Counted from the first letter of the stretch, positions 10,701 to 18,689 are shown. The stretch: 64,000 nucleotides of DNA from Bacteroidetes bacterium GWF2_33_16 (GCA_001768565.1 MEOE01000028.1:124001-188000); one strand, 5' to 3'. Notes: generated by a model from the sequence alone, not told the origin. Made by a program: numbers and translations.

Positions 10701-10904
10701 ATGGATATTCTTTTACCCGAAATGAGTGGTTATGAGGCCACAAAACGAATAAAAGAATTAAAGCCAGACCTGCCAATTATTGCGCAAACTGCTTACGCTA
10801 TGCATAACGACCGGGAAAAGTGTCTCGAATATGGTTGTGATGATTATGTTTCGAAGCCTATTATTAAAGAAATCCTTTTTAAAAAAATAATTAGTTATTT
10901 ATAA
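7728..10904 (+). CDS. Hybrid sensor histidine kinase with five PAS domains and a receiver
   Basis: 1058 residues without membrane segments, so probably cytosolic. Five PAS units follow one another over residues about 35-670 (cores such as GKLTFVNQRALEIFEYTQED and DKIIYANPACRSIIGY). Next are a HisKA domain with FLANMSHEIRTPMNGILGF (phosphate-accepting His697), an HATPase domain (LINLLNNAFKFTQKG; DTGIGIPENM; GTGLGLSISKGLLELLGG), and a C-terminal receiver (about 938-1055) with phospho-acceptor Asp993 in LMDILLPEMSG and Lys in SKPI. All catalytic motifs are intact. The signal is unknown. No DNA-binding regulator lies next to it; the lapA-like relic begins 3 bp after its stop, suggesting cotranscription. 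Confidence 0.93.
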   Translation: MNNLFSYEQLQQRIDLLEKELELMRANSPQSSGDENYKIFYEICEYSKNAIAILETTDNGETFKITYFNKSAETIEKKIRDEILGKNITECFPSVTYTGFLDILKLVYKTGKEEEFTSKIFIESSIRSWNHNYIYKFSPTEVVCIYTDETNQRRHELELFESREKLKLAMEAANYYSFEINLTTQKIIADFELYESLGYNKTEALDLMQTAGSIIHQDEYIEIKEFLEREHQSEKIEFNYEFRIKSKNNQWVWFKSSGKNIEWNAEGNPIKIVGLLKNIQAEKENEIKLKENEARLKLALESAKQGLVDWNIQTNEIYFSPEWARMLEYDPSEIEYTYDFLVKIGHPDDIPQSEKNLKEHLSGEKEIFESEVRVKTKSGNWKWILTHGKIVEWDKNGNPLRGLAIQTDITNLKEAEHKLAESQEKYKDLVTLLPEIVYESDVNGKLTFVNQRALEIFEYTQEDFDNGLNVLQVIIPEDIPKALENIQLLLTGKGKKFEEYICITKSGKTFPALIYSAPIKQNNEFIGHRGIMIDVSEQQKVINALRTSEENFKQLANNINDAFWLRTLDDKIIYANPACRSIIGYNFKEVFENIEVYKSWIHPDDRNQIIKLIEKNQKYPNTEHYYEHRIINYENETRWLWIRTFPVFNENGEVYRRAGIASDITNHRLMLLDLMEARNRAEESDRLKSAFLANMSHEIRTPMNGILGFTELLSDPHINPIEKENYIKIIHSNGLQLLALINDIVDIAKIEANQLIITKTHFEILPLLKDVYNLFAEKQKNILKSEIHFEVEVPNNSANIKIHTDRFRLQQILINLLNNAFKFTQKGEIRFGYNIVQNNDDSHFLFYVKDTGIGIPENMQELIFERFRMLENKFNKNKQGTGLGLSISKGLLELLGGKIWVNSESNKGSVFYFTIPVLDTSHDLIQENKFNSEIDMNRLKNARILIVEDDIDNLEFLKRLLQINGANVITAITGEDAIEIIQNDHQIKLILMDILLPEMSGYEATKRIKELKPDLPIIAQTAYAMHNDREKCLEYGCDDYVSKPIIKEILFKKIISYL

Positions 10905-10907
10905 AAT

Positions 10908-11143
10908 ATGCAACGATCAATTCTTATAGGCTTACTATTGGCTCTAATACTTGTAATTTTTTCGGTACAAAACAGCCATGTTGTAGGGATATCCTTTTTG
11001 GAAAACCTTTAAATGCTTCGTTATCATTAGTATTAATAATTACATTGATTTTAGGAGTACTGCTGTGTTATGTTTTTTCATATCCCGGGTATCGTAAACT
11101 AAAACTGGCTGCCGAAAAAAAGAAAAACGAAAATACTTTATAG
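10908..11143 (+). pseudogene. LapA-like (DUF1049) small membrane protein gene, frameshifted
   Basis: The ATG at 10908 opens a frame starting MQRSILIGLLLALILVIFSV then QNSHVVGISF, ending at a TAA at 11010-11012. One frame over, the sequence continues as GKPLNASLSLVLIITLILGV followed by LLCYVFSYPGYRKLK and stops at TAG 11141-11143. Joined, the two halves give a typical LapA/DUF1049 protein of about 78 residues with two membrane helices, the family known in enterics for helping lipopolysaccharide assembly. The break is at the five-T run at 10995-10999: one extra T restores the frame. Either a real frameshift mutation or a homopolymer error; a canonical slippery heptamer is absent. Confidence 0.75.
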
Positions 11144-11166
11144 GCAATACTACTTAAGCTTGGGTT

Positions 11167-11529
11167 TTAAAATTTTGTTAAACATTTGCTGATAATTTCA
11201 GGCGTAATCTCCTCTTTTATAATATAATTTCTGGCACCCGCTTCGAGCATTCTAGTAATATCCTGAAGTTCAGAGTGAAATGAAACTGCAATAATTTTAA
11301 TATCGCGATACATATCAACGGCTTTTTTGGTTGTTTCAACCCCATCCATAATTGGCATTTCCTTATCCATAAATACAATATCTACTGATTTTTTCAACAA
11401 TATTTCCATACATTCAACTCCATTTTTGGCAGTAAGTATTTCTGTTATCCGATCAGAAAAATGCTCTACAATCATAAATTTTAAGGCATCTGAAAATCGT
11501 ATGTTATCGTCCACAATAAGTATATTCAT
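11167..11529 (-). CDS. Stand-alone receiver-domain response regulator
   Basis: 120 residues forming a single receiver domain: acidic pair in ILIVDDN, phospho-acceptor Asp55 in VFMDKEMPIMDG, conserved Ser in AVSFHSE and Lys105 in YIIKEE. The sequence resembles receivers of the NarL/LuxR group, but the protein stops right after the last helix, so the DNA-binding HTH normally found there is absent. It lies 18 bp downstream of the eight-PAS HisKA_3 kinase on the same strand and is presumably its phosphorylation partner. Output must come from protein-protein contact or from passing the phosphate on; that is inference. Confidence 0.9.
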   Translation of the reverse strand: MNILIVDDNIRFSDALKFMIVEHFSDRITEILTAKNGVECMEILLKKSVDIVFMDKEMPIMDGVETTKKAVDMYRDIKIIAVSFHSELQDITRMLEAGARNYIIKEEITPEIISKCLTKF

Positions 11530-11547
11530 ATTTTTATTTTTTTATTA

Positions 11548-14500
11548 TTATTCGAGCTCTATTATAGAACATTTGGTTGTTAATTCAAATTTAAATCCTT
11601 TATTTTTATATGACGAAACTGAATATTTACCATTTATCATTTTAATACGGTTTATTATATTTCGTATTCCCATGCCTTTTTTTACTTCAGATAAATCATC
11701 TTCAAAAATAAATCCGACACCATTATCAGAGTACTTTAAAACAAGATTTGAGTTATTAAAGCTTAAATCTATTTCAACATTATCTGCATTTGCATGTTTT
11801 ATTGTATTATTAAAAAGTTCTTTAATTATTCGGTAATATACAGCTTCAATATTAATTGGGAATCTATTATTCTCGATATTTGTATTAAATTGAACAGCAA
11901 TAATACTTTTTGATTTTTCGAAAAACGATTCAACAGCGGTTTTTAGTCCATATTTATTTAATAAATAGGGATTAAGTGCGCTCGAAACCTCCCGGATATT
12001 ATGGATCGATTCCTCGATAAGTATATTTAACTGCTTAATTATATAATCACTTTTCACCTGATCTTTGTTCGTTGCCATAATGTTCATATACATCTTCATG
12101 CTTGATAATAGTGGTCCAACTTCATCATGTAAATCGCTTGCTAATCTCTGTCGCTCCTTTTCTTCTGTTTCGATAATGGCATTAATCAATTTTTTCTCTA
12201 AATCCTTTCGCTCCCTAATATCTCGGGCAACAACCAATATTGCCTTTTCATTATCATAATCAATTAATTTGCTTATTACCTCTAGAGGAATTGTCTCTTT
12301 ATTTTTATCAAATGCATCTATTTCAATTATTGGAAGCTCTTTACCTTCTAAAAGAAGTTTGTTTCGTTGTATTGTTTCCTCTTTATATTCTTTAGTAATA
12401 ATTTCGTGTATTTTTAATCCAATAACTTGGTTTAATGATAATCCGGAATTTTCCAGAATTGCATGATTCACATTAATTATTGTTCCATCAGGTTTGGTTA
12501 TAGCAATTAAATCGCTAGTACTATTAAAAATATTCCGGAATTTTTCTTCGCTGATTCTAAGTTTTTGCTCCGAAAGTATTCGATCATTGATATTTCTTAA
12601 TATTGCCAACACATATGGATTATTATTAATCTTTATAATATCGGCTGAAATTAATACGATAATAATTTTACCTGAGCGGGTACGAATATCGCATTCGAAA
12701 TTTCTCACATTACCCTTGGTAAGTAATTCAATATATTTTATACGATCAGTATCATTAACCCATATGTTTAATTCAACAGTAGATTTTCCTATCGACTCTT
12801 TCTTTGTAAATCCTGTAATTTGTGTACAGCCTTTATTAATATCAAATATTTTACCTGTAGAAATATCAGTAAGAATTATTGCATCGGGAGTGAAATCAAA
12901 TATTTTTGAAAATTTATCTTCTGAAATTTCCAGTTTTTCTACAAATTTTTTACGCTCAGTAACATCCCTAACTATTGCCTGAATAAATGTCTCTTTGCCA
13001 AGTTTAAAAGCATTAAGACTAACTTCGGCATTGAACTGTGTTCCATCGAGTTTATTATGTACCCATTCAAATGTATTTAAATGACCGTGGATGGCCTGAT
13101 TTATTTTCTCCAGAACTAATTCCTTAGAGGCTCTCCCATCTGGTTGAAATTTTGGACTAAAAACATAAGGTTGTTGGCCAATTATTTGGTCACGTTGGCA
13201 ACCAAACATTTCAAGTGTTTTTTGATTACAATCGATAAAAACATCATTCTTCATTAAGAATATTGAATCATTGGCGCTTTCAAATAACCGTCTAAATTTT
13301 TCTTCGTTTTCTTTCAATGATTCTCTTGAATTATGTTGTTCGGTTATATCTTCAACCAAACAAACTCCAGCTATCTTTTCTTTTTTGTAGTTTAATATTG
13401 TTCTGAAAAAGATTCGAACAAATGTTTTCTTATTTCCTGTAACTGAAGTATACCAATCTTCGTAATAACTTTCGCCTTTAACAAATGACTGTTTTACACA
13501 ATTGATTATTTGCTGGTTATTTAAATCCGTAATCATGTTTAGCCCAATCAGCCTTTCTTTGGAAGAGCCTAATATATCAACAAATTGTTGGTTACAATCT
13601 GTTATTATCCCGTTTCTATCATAATGCATTATACCTAATGGAGAATTATAAAAAATATTTTTATATTTTTCTTCGCTTTCCTTTAACGAGATCTCCGAAT
13701 TTCTCCTTTCATTAATATCTTGTATTGTACCAAATATTGTTACGGGATTATTATTTAAGTCGCATTCCATATCGGCCAAACCAACTACCCACCTCTCCTG
13801 CTGGTCATTTTTTCTAACTATCTTGTAAACTTTATTAAATTGTTCTCTGTTTGTTAGAATATTGGTTAAAAAATAATCCTTCATTTCCTTTCTAAAATCG
13901 GGATGAATTAGTTTTAGCCAATTTTTGAAATCCTTTTTATAATAATCTTCTATTCCAAGTATTTTATTTAAAATAGAAGAACTTTCCCACTTATCTGATT
14001 TTACATGATAAACAAACCTTCCTAATCCAGCTATGCTTTCCGCTTTTTGGAGTAATTCTCTGTTTTCTTCGAGTTCAAACTCTGCTTTTTTTCTTCTGGT
14101 AATATCTCGAATAAGAGCCTGCATTCGTCCATCAGAAATAATTTTAGTATTCATTTCGACATATACCTTGCTCCCATCTTTTCTCAAAATTCTTCTTTCT
14201 CTATTTACTATATCTCCTTTTTTTACAAGATCGTATCGCAATGGTTTGTCCGACAGTTCTTCTTTTTCGAAAAGTGTACTTATATTATTTCCTATAAGTT
14301 CCCCCCTGCTATATCCTGTAAGCTCCAGTATACTTTCATTAGCATCAATTATTTCACCATTTCCGATACCAACCAAAATTCCATCTGCAGCCTGGTTAAA
14401 TAAATCTTTAAATTTCTGTTCGCTTTTTAATATAGCTTTTTCCTTTTCTTTTAGTTTGGATATATTATGCCATACAGTATAAATCATTGTTTTGCCCTTA

Positions 14501-15393
14501 TATGGTATGGGGGTTAGTGCCACATCAACAAAAAATTCATTATTAAACTTATCGATATGTACCCACTCGAACCTGGTATAACCTTTGTTTAAAGCGTTAT
14601 TCATCATTTCTAATGCTTTCTCTTCTGATTTCCTTCCATCGGGTTGAAATTCGGGTGAAATTTGAGAAGGAGAAACATTTCGTATTTCTGCATAATTATT
14701 ATATCCCAGTAAGGTAAGAGCTGCATGATTACAATCTACGAAAGTAAAATTTTCAACTAACAAAATGGGGTCTTTTGATTTTTCAAATAACAATTTAAAC
14801 TTCTCTTCATTTTCCTGCAGTTGTGAAATTAACTCTTTGCTTTTGGCATTAATATGAGTAAGTTCTTGATTAATCTCTGACAGTTCTTTGTTTTGAGAAA
14901 GGTACTCTTTGTTTAATGAAACTATTTGCTGACTTTGTTCTAGTATTTTTAAATTCGCATAATAGTTTTCGGTAATATCTCTTACTATAATTTGAATAGA
15001 AGTATCATCATTAAAAACTATTTTACTTATACTTACTTCTGTAATTATTTCGGAACCATCTTTTTTACAATGAACCCATTGAAAAACTTGTTCATTTCCT
15101 TTTTCTACCTCCTTAAGAAAGTGTATTAGTTTTTCGCGTGATTTAATATTTCCAAGCTGATATTCAGGAGAAAAATCTGTTGGTGTTTTTCCGATTATTT
15201 GATTTTTTGCTACACCTAAAAGCTTTTCTGCTTTTATATTACAATTAGTAAATCTACCATCATGCATAATAAAAATTGCATCGCCAGCATCATTAAAAAG
15301 CTTTTCGTACTTTAATTGCATTGTTGCTTGATGCGCTTTTTCTGAATCGTTCATGGAAATACTTTTCTGATTTTTGATATTTTTATTTTGCAT
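11548..15393 (-). CDS. Sensor histidine kinase with eight PAS domains (HisKA_3 type)
   Basis: 1281 residues from the ATG at 15393; a TTG at 15402 would add three residues. Eight PAS units run in series (starts such as KYEKLFNDAGDAIFIMHDG, EEKFKLLFEKSKDPILLVE and EEKFRNIFNSTSDLIAITKP), with PAC-type linkers ending in VRDITE/VRDVTERKK. The kinase end is of the NarX/DegS sort: LASDLHDEVGPLLSSMKMY with His1089, then a HATPase_c domain with YSDNGVGF and GMGIRNIINRI. No membrane helix is seen, so it should sense an internal signal. It starts 17 bp after the hemW stop and is followed by the receiver-only regulator, giving a probable hemW-kinase-receiver transcript. Confidence 0.92.
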   Translation of the reverse strand: MQNKNIKNQKSISMNDSEKAHQATMQLKYEKLFNDAGDAIFIMHDGRFTNCNIKAEKLLGVAKNQIIGKTPTDFSPEYQLGNIKSREKLIHFLKEVEKGNEQVFQWVHCKKDGSEIITEVSISKIVFNDDTSIQIIVRDITENYYANLKILEQSQQIVSLNKEYLSQNKELSEINQELTHINAKSKELISQLQENEEKFKLLFEKSKDPILLVENFTFVDCNHAALTLLGYNNYAEIRNVSPSQISPEFQPDGRKSEEKALEMMNNALNKGYTRFEWVHIDKFNNEFFVDVALTPIPYKGKTMIYTVWHNISKLKEKEKAILKSEQKFKDLFNQAADGILVGIGNGEIIDANESILELTGYSRGELIGNNISTLFEKEELSDKPLRYDLVKKGDIVNRERRILRKDGSKVYVEMNTKIISDGRMQALIRDITRRKKAEFELEENRELLQKAESIAGLGRFVYHVKSDKWESSSILNKILGIEDYYKKDFKNWLKLIHPDFRKEMKDYFLTNILTNREQFNKVYKIVRKNDQQERWVVGLADMECDLNNNPVTIFGTIQDINERRNSEISLKESEEKYKNIFYNSPLGIMHYDRNGIITDCNQQFVDILGSSKERLIGLNMITDLNNQQIINCVKQSFVKGESYYEDWYTSVTGNKKTFVRIFFRTILNYKKEKIAGVCLVEDITEQHNSRESLKENEEKFRRLFESANDSIFLMKNDVFIDCNQKTLEMFGCQRDQIIGQQPYVFSPKFQPDGRASKELVLEKINQAIHGHLNTFEWVHNKLDGTQFNAEVSLNAFKLGKETFIQAIVRDVTERKKFVEKLEISEDKFSKIFDFTPDAIILTDISTGKIFDINKGCTQITGFTKKESIGKSTVELNIWVNDTDRIKYIELLTKGNVRNFECDIRTRSGKIIIVLISADIIKINNNPYVLAILRNINDRILSEQKLRISEEKFRNIFNSTSDLIAITKPDGTIINVNHAILENSGLSLNQVIGLKIHEIITKEYKEETIQRNKLLLEGKELPIIEIDAFDKNKETIPLEVISKLIDYDNEKAILVVARDIRERKDLEKKLINAIIETEEKERQRLASDLHDEVGPLLSSMKMYMNIMATNKDQVKSDYIIKQLNILIEESIHNIREVSSALNPYLLNKYGLKTAVESFFEKSKSIIAVQFNTNIENNRFPINIEAVYYRIIKELFNNTIKHANADNVEIDLSFNNSNLVLKYSDNGVGFIFEDDLSEVKKGMGIRNIINRIKMINGKYSVSSYKNKGFKFELTTKCSIIELE

Positions 15394-15410
15394 ACAAATC
15401 AATTAAAAAT

Positions 15411-16538
15411 TTACACTTTTAGCATTTCTCTAATTATTAAATCGGCAATAAAAATTCCTTTAATGGTTAAGCAAATCTTTTCATTGTTTTTTATAAGATG
15501 ATTGCTTTTAACAAAAGTTTCGGCTGATTTTAACAAAAAATCAAAATACAACTTTCCAAAATCATTTTCAACTTTACGCAAACTTATTCCCCATAAAGTT
15601 CGCAGCGAGGTTAAGATATAGTCATTATATTTATCGTTTATTGTAAGTATTTCTTGTTCGCAAGGAACGTTTCCTTGGATTATTACTGATATATACTCAG
15701 GCAAACTTGAAATATTCCATTGTCGCGACGATAAATTATATGAATGTGCAGATGGACCAATGCCTAAATATTTTTCATTGTTCCAATAATTAGAATTATG
15801 CTCCGAAAAAAAACCATCGAGAGCAAAATTTGAAATCTCGTAATGAACAAATTTTTTGTCATTTGTTTTTTCAATTAATATTTCGAATTGTTTTATGCTT
15901 TCAGCATCACTTGGTAAATTAATTTTCCCTTGCTTAAGCCATTTATTAAAAATGGTATTTTGTTCAATAGTTAAGTTATAGGCAGAAATATGTTGAACAT
16001 TTAGATCTAAGAGACTATCTAAATTGTATATCCAATCGTTAATTGTTAATCCTGGCAGTCCATAAATCAGGTCCACGCTTATATTATCGAAATTGCACTT
16101 TTGAGCATTTTTTATTACCAATAATGCATCGTTGGCATTGTGTCGGCGTTTCATTAATTCTAAATCCCGGTCGATAAAAGATTGTACACCTATACTTAGT
16201 CTGTTTATACCTAATTTTCGCAGATTTTGCAGGTAATCCATTTTTAAATCATCGGGGTTTGCTTCAAGAGTTATTTCAACATGGTTTTCTAATACATGAT
16301 ATTTATTAATTGTTGTTAAAATACTATCTATATCCTTTATGCTTAAAACAGAAGGTGTACCACCCCCGAAATAAATAGTTTTCAAACTTTCTCTTTCAAG
16401 ATAATTTTTTTGCAATTCAATTTCTTTAACCATTGCTCCTACCAGTTTATCTTTACTTACTAAAGAAGCAACAGAAAAAAAATCACAGTACGAACATTTA
16501 CTTTTACAAAATGGAATATGTACATATAATCCAGCCAT
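15411..16538 (-). CDS. hemW: HemW-type radical SAM protein (heme chaperone)
   Basis: 375 residues. The N-terminus MAGLYVHIPFCKSKCSYCDF carries the CX3CX2C cluster motif (Cys11, Cys15, Cys18) of radical SAM enzymes, and FGGGTPSVL is the SAM-binding glycine motif. The order and the C-terminal HemN-like domain match HemW. HemW was long annotated as oxygen-independent coproporphyrinogen oxidase; family work indicates that it binds heme and delivers it to respiratory proteins. Length is normal. It is the first gene of a minus-strand run with the eight-PAS kinase and receiver, and the parS-like site at 16666 lies upstream of it. Confidence 0.9.
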   Translation of the reverse strand: MAGLYVHIPFCKSKCSYCDFFSVASLVSKDKLVGAMVKEIELQKNYLERESLKTIYFGGGTPSVLSIKDIDSILTTINKYHVLENHVEITLEANPDDLKMDYLQNLRKLGINRLSIGVQSFIDRDLELMKRRHNANDALLVIKNAQKCNFDNISVDLIYGLPGLTINDWIYNLDSLLDLNVQHISAYNLTIEQNTIFNKWLKQGKINLPSDAESIKQFEILIEKTNDKKFVHYEISNFALDGFFSEHNSNYWNNEKYLGIGPSAHSYNLSSRQWNISSLPEYISVIIQGNVPCEQEILTINDKYNDYILTSLRTLWGISLRKVENDFGKLYFDFLLKSAETFVKSNHLIKNNEKICLTIKGIFIADLIIREMLKV

Positions 16539-16665
16539 GATTTTTTTAAAAATTTGTTATTTAAATCGAACTAAATTAACAGAAAATTATTGGCAAATTA
16601 TTCAAAATTAAAAGCAAAAATTATGCTTGTGTACTCGTCTGATCTTGAGTAAAGTGCATGAATAC

Positions 16666-16681
16666 TGTTCCACGTGAAACA
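16666..16681. other. parS-like centromere site, exact consensus match
   Basis: The 16 bases TGTTCCACGTGAAACA match the Bacillus subtilis consensus TGTTNCACGTGAAACA at every position. The site is intergenic, between divergent hemW and the VanZ-like gene. ParB binds parS and nucleates the origin-segregation complex. Neither parA nor parB is in this window, so the function rests on the match alone. Confidence 0.75.
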
Positions 16682-16817
16682 TTTGGCGCTTATTAACAAT
16701 TTGTTTTACTATATTAACAAGGTGTATTTAAATAGTGTTTCAGTTTTAACAATTGTAAAAATCCTTTGTTCATAATAATATTTCAAAACTAATAATATCT
16801 TTACAAAAACTTACTAT

Positions 16818-17204
16818 ATGAGATTCAAAAACTACTGGAAAACCTTGCTAATAGCGGCATTCATACTTTTTGGCAGCATTATGTCTAGCAAAGAATTAAA
16901 TAAAATTCCACTTTTTGAAATAAAAAACTCTGACAAACTGATTCATTTTGCCATGTATTTTGTATTAACATTCTCGATGCTCTCCTCTTATTTTAAAAGT
17001 TATTCTAATATTTCGATTAAAAGTAAAGTAATAATTTTGGCTATAGCTGGTCTATATGGATTATCTCTTGAGGGTGTTCAATACTATTTAACATCAGATC
17101 GTTCGGCCGAATTTGCCGATATGATAGCAAATACATTGGGTTGTATTATAGGATTATTAAGTTATCCTTTATTGTTGCGATTTAGCCTTTATAAAATTTT
17201 ATAA
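16818..17204 (+). CDS. VanZ-like membrane protein
   Basis: 128 residues with four predicted membrane helices (residues about 8-24, 45-60, 70-85, 108-124). SDKLIHFAMYFVL in the second helix region and EGVQYYLTSDRSAEFADMIA before the last helix are the conserved VanZ-like core. VanZ gives low-level teicoplanin resistance in enterococci, but most homologues of this type in Bacteroidota are uncharacterised. The TATCTTTA at 16796-16803 is a near match to the -7 promoter box. The 3' end overlaps the convergent Rrf2 gene by 6 bp. Confidence 0.85.
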   Translation: MRFKNYWKTLLIAAFILFGSIMSSKELNKIPLFEIKNSDKLIHFAMYFVLTFSMLSSYFKSYSNISIKSKVIILAIAGLYGLSLEGVQYYLTSDRSAEFADMIANTLGCIIGLLSYPLLLRFSLYKIL

Positions 17205-17642
17205 AGCTATTGTTTCTCCTGAGGTAATAATCTTTAATTTAATACTTTCAATCGTTTCTGAACTAAACAATTCATAAATCTGTTTGCTTATTGGTTCGTA
17301 TTTTTCGTGTAACGGACATTGCATATCATAATTATTGTTTGCCGAGCAAGATCGCAAACCTATTAAACAATTATTAAGAAAATCTAATCCGTCAATAATT
17401 TCAATTATACTCAGCAGAGTAATTTCGTTTGGTCGTTTTGCAAAATAGAAACCACCATTTGGACCTTTTATCGATTTAAGGATTTTGTTTTTCGCTAATA
17501 TCTGTAATATTTTTCCTAAAAATGGACTTGGAATATCCAGTTCGGTGGCAATTTCTTTAATTCCAATTCTTTTATTATTCTCTTCTTTTAGAGCTAAATA
17601 AATTATAGCACGAATAGCATATTTACACGAATTTGACAGCAT
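17199..17642 (-). CDS. Rrf2 family transcriptional regulator
   Basis: 147 residues, winged helix at the N-terminus (MLSNSCKYAIRAIIYLAL; ATELDIPSPFLGKILQILAK) and a glycine wing GPNGGFYFAK. Three cysteines, Cys92, Cys99 and Cys109, fall where IscR, NsrR and RsrR bind a [2Fe-2S] or [4Fe-4S] cluster. So it probably senses iron-sulfur status, nitric oxide or redox state. No isc/suf or nitric-oxide gene lies nearby, so the target is unknown. It is 9 bp downstream of rpiB on the same strand and may be cotranscribed with it. Confidence 0.88.
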   Translation of the reverse strand: MLSNSCKYAIRAIIYLALKEENNKRIGIKEIATELDIPSPFLGKILQILAKNKILKSIKGPNGGFYFAKRPNEITLLSIIEIIDGLDFLNNCLIGLRSCSANNNYDMQCPLHEKYEPISKQIYELFSSETIESIKLKIITSGETIAL

Positions 17643-17651
17643 GCTTTTAAA

Positions 17652-18089
17652 TTATAATGGTATTTTTTCTACTCTTTTTAGATGTCGGCCACCTTCAAAT
17701 GATGTAGTTAAAAAAGTATCTACAATTTCTTTTGCTTGGTCAATACTAACAAATCTCGCAGGAATTGAACATACATTCGCATCATTATGTAATCTTGCCA
17801 GTTCAGATATTTCTTTATTCCAACATAAGGCAGATCGTATACCCTGGTGCTTATTTGCTGTCATACTTATTCCATTACCACTACCACATAAAGTTATTCC
17901 GAAAATAAATTCACCTTTTTCGACAGCACTAGCTAATGGATGAGCAAAATCCGGATAGTCGGCACTTTCCATTGAATGTGTTCCAAAATCTTTAACTAAG
18001 TATTTTTTAGATAATAAATATTCTTTCAATTGTTCCTTATATTCATACCCTGCATGATCAGAAGCTAAAGCTATTTTCAATTGCGACAT
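17652..18089 (-). CDS. rpiB: Ribose 5-phosphate isomerase B
   Basis: 145 residues, full length for RpiB/LacAB isomerases. ASDHAGYEYKEQLKEYL at the N-terminus, YPDFAHPLA, and the active-site loop ITLCGSGNGISMTANK with the catalytic Cys are all present, as is the C-terminal HDANV and GGRH. It interconverts ribose 5-phosphate and ribulose 5-phosphate in the non-oxidative pentose phosphate pathway. The promoter box at 18114-18121 sits just upstream and the Rrf2 gene follows after 9 bp. Confidence 0.95.
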   Translation of the reverse strand: MSQLKIALASDHAGYEYKEQLKEYLLSKKYLVKDFGTHSMESADYPDFAHPLASAVEKGEFIFGITLCGSGNGISMTANKHQGIRSALCWNKEISELARLHNDANVCSIPARFVSIDQAKEIVDTFLTTSFEGGRHLKRVEKIPL

Positions 18090-18113
18090 TTGTTATTGTT
18101 TTTGATTATATAT

Positions 18114-18121
18114 CAAAAGTA
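18114..18121 (-). promoter_or_regulatory. Candidate -7 promoter element of rpiB
   Basis: CAAAAGTA on the plus strand reads TACTTTTG on the minus strand, matching TAnnTTTG. It is 25 bp upstream of the rpiB ATG. No clear -33 TTTG was found. Confidence 0.45.
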
Positions 18122-18588
18122 AATAATATTTTATTGGTTTATAAATCTTTTATATTTAAAATATGATTGCTCTTTATTGTTTAAAATATAATAAGTTTAA
18201 TTACTATCAAAAATTAAAATAATACGTTTAATAAATAATGTATACTTCACTCCTACTCAATAATTCAAGAGTTTTTACCAATTGTTAATTAAAGTATGTT
18301 TTAGTGTTAAATGATTGTTAATTATAGTCAACAAAAATTTAAAAAATTTGTTTGTATTATATAATTCAACGCTTATATAGACATTTTTACATTAAATCAA
18401 AAATTATTTTTTAGTTTTAACCACGAAATAGTAAACAGTATTTAAACAAAAATTGAATTTAAAATATCATTTTTTTATTAGTACAAGTAACTATTAACAC
18501 TATGTTCATAAAAGTATTATCTTATTAAAAATCACATAACTTATATCTTTTTATATTGTTGAAATCATATTAAGAAGTTCTTAATTTC
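18122..18588. other. Long AT-rich intergenic region upstream of nadA
   Basis: About 470 bp between divergent rpiB and nadA with no supported gene, tRNA or GC-rich RNA structure. An 11-bp direct repeat, ATTGTTAATTA, occurs at 18281-18291 and 18314-18324, exactly 33 bp apart. No DnaA-box cluster was seen. It may be promoter and operator space only. Confidence 0.4.
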
Positions 18589-18596
18589 TAATTTTG
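18589..18596 (+). promoter_or_regulatory. Candidate -7 promoter element of nadA
   Basis: TAATTTTG matches TAnnTTTG. It implies a leader of roughly 85-90 nt before the ATG at 18690. The leader is very AT-rich with no visible riboswitch-like fold. The -33 element is poor. Confidence 0.4.
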
Positions 18597-18689
18597 CAAG
18601 CAAATAAGTAAATTTTTAGTAACAGTATTAACAGGATATTATTATTATCATATTTATTAATTAAATTTAAATATATATAATATAAATAT

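Noticed and set aside
10995-11012. Programmed -1 frameshift in the lapA-like gene
   Set aside because: The zero-frame slip codons (TCC TTT TTG) do not form an X XXY YYZ heptamer, and no downstream stimulatory hairpin is evident.
12494-14482. Several plus-strand open frames across the eight-PAS kinase gene
   Set aside because: Antisense to conserved PAS and PAC motifs; Ser/Phe-rich shadow translations with no domain.
18122-18588. AT-rich gap as a replication origin
   Set aside because: No cluster of DnaA boxes and no dnaA or dnaN nearby; AT-richness alone is not evidence.
18597-18689. Riboswitch in the nadA leader
   Set aside because: The leader is nearly all A and T with no stable stem; no known NAD-related motif was recognised.
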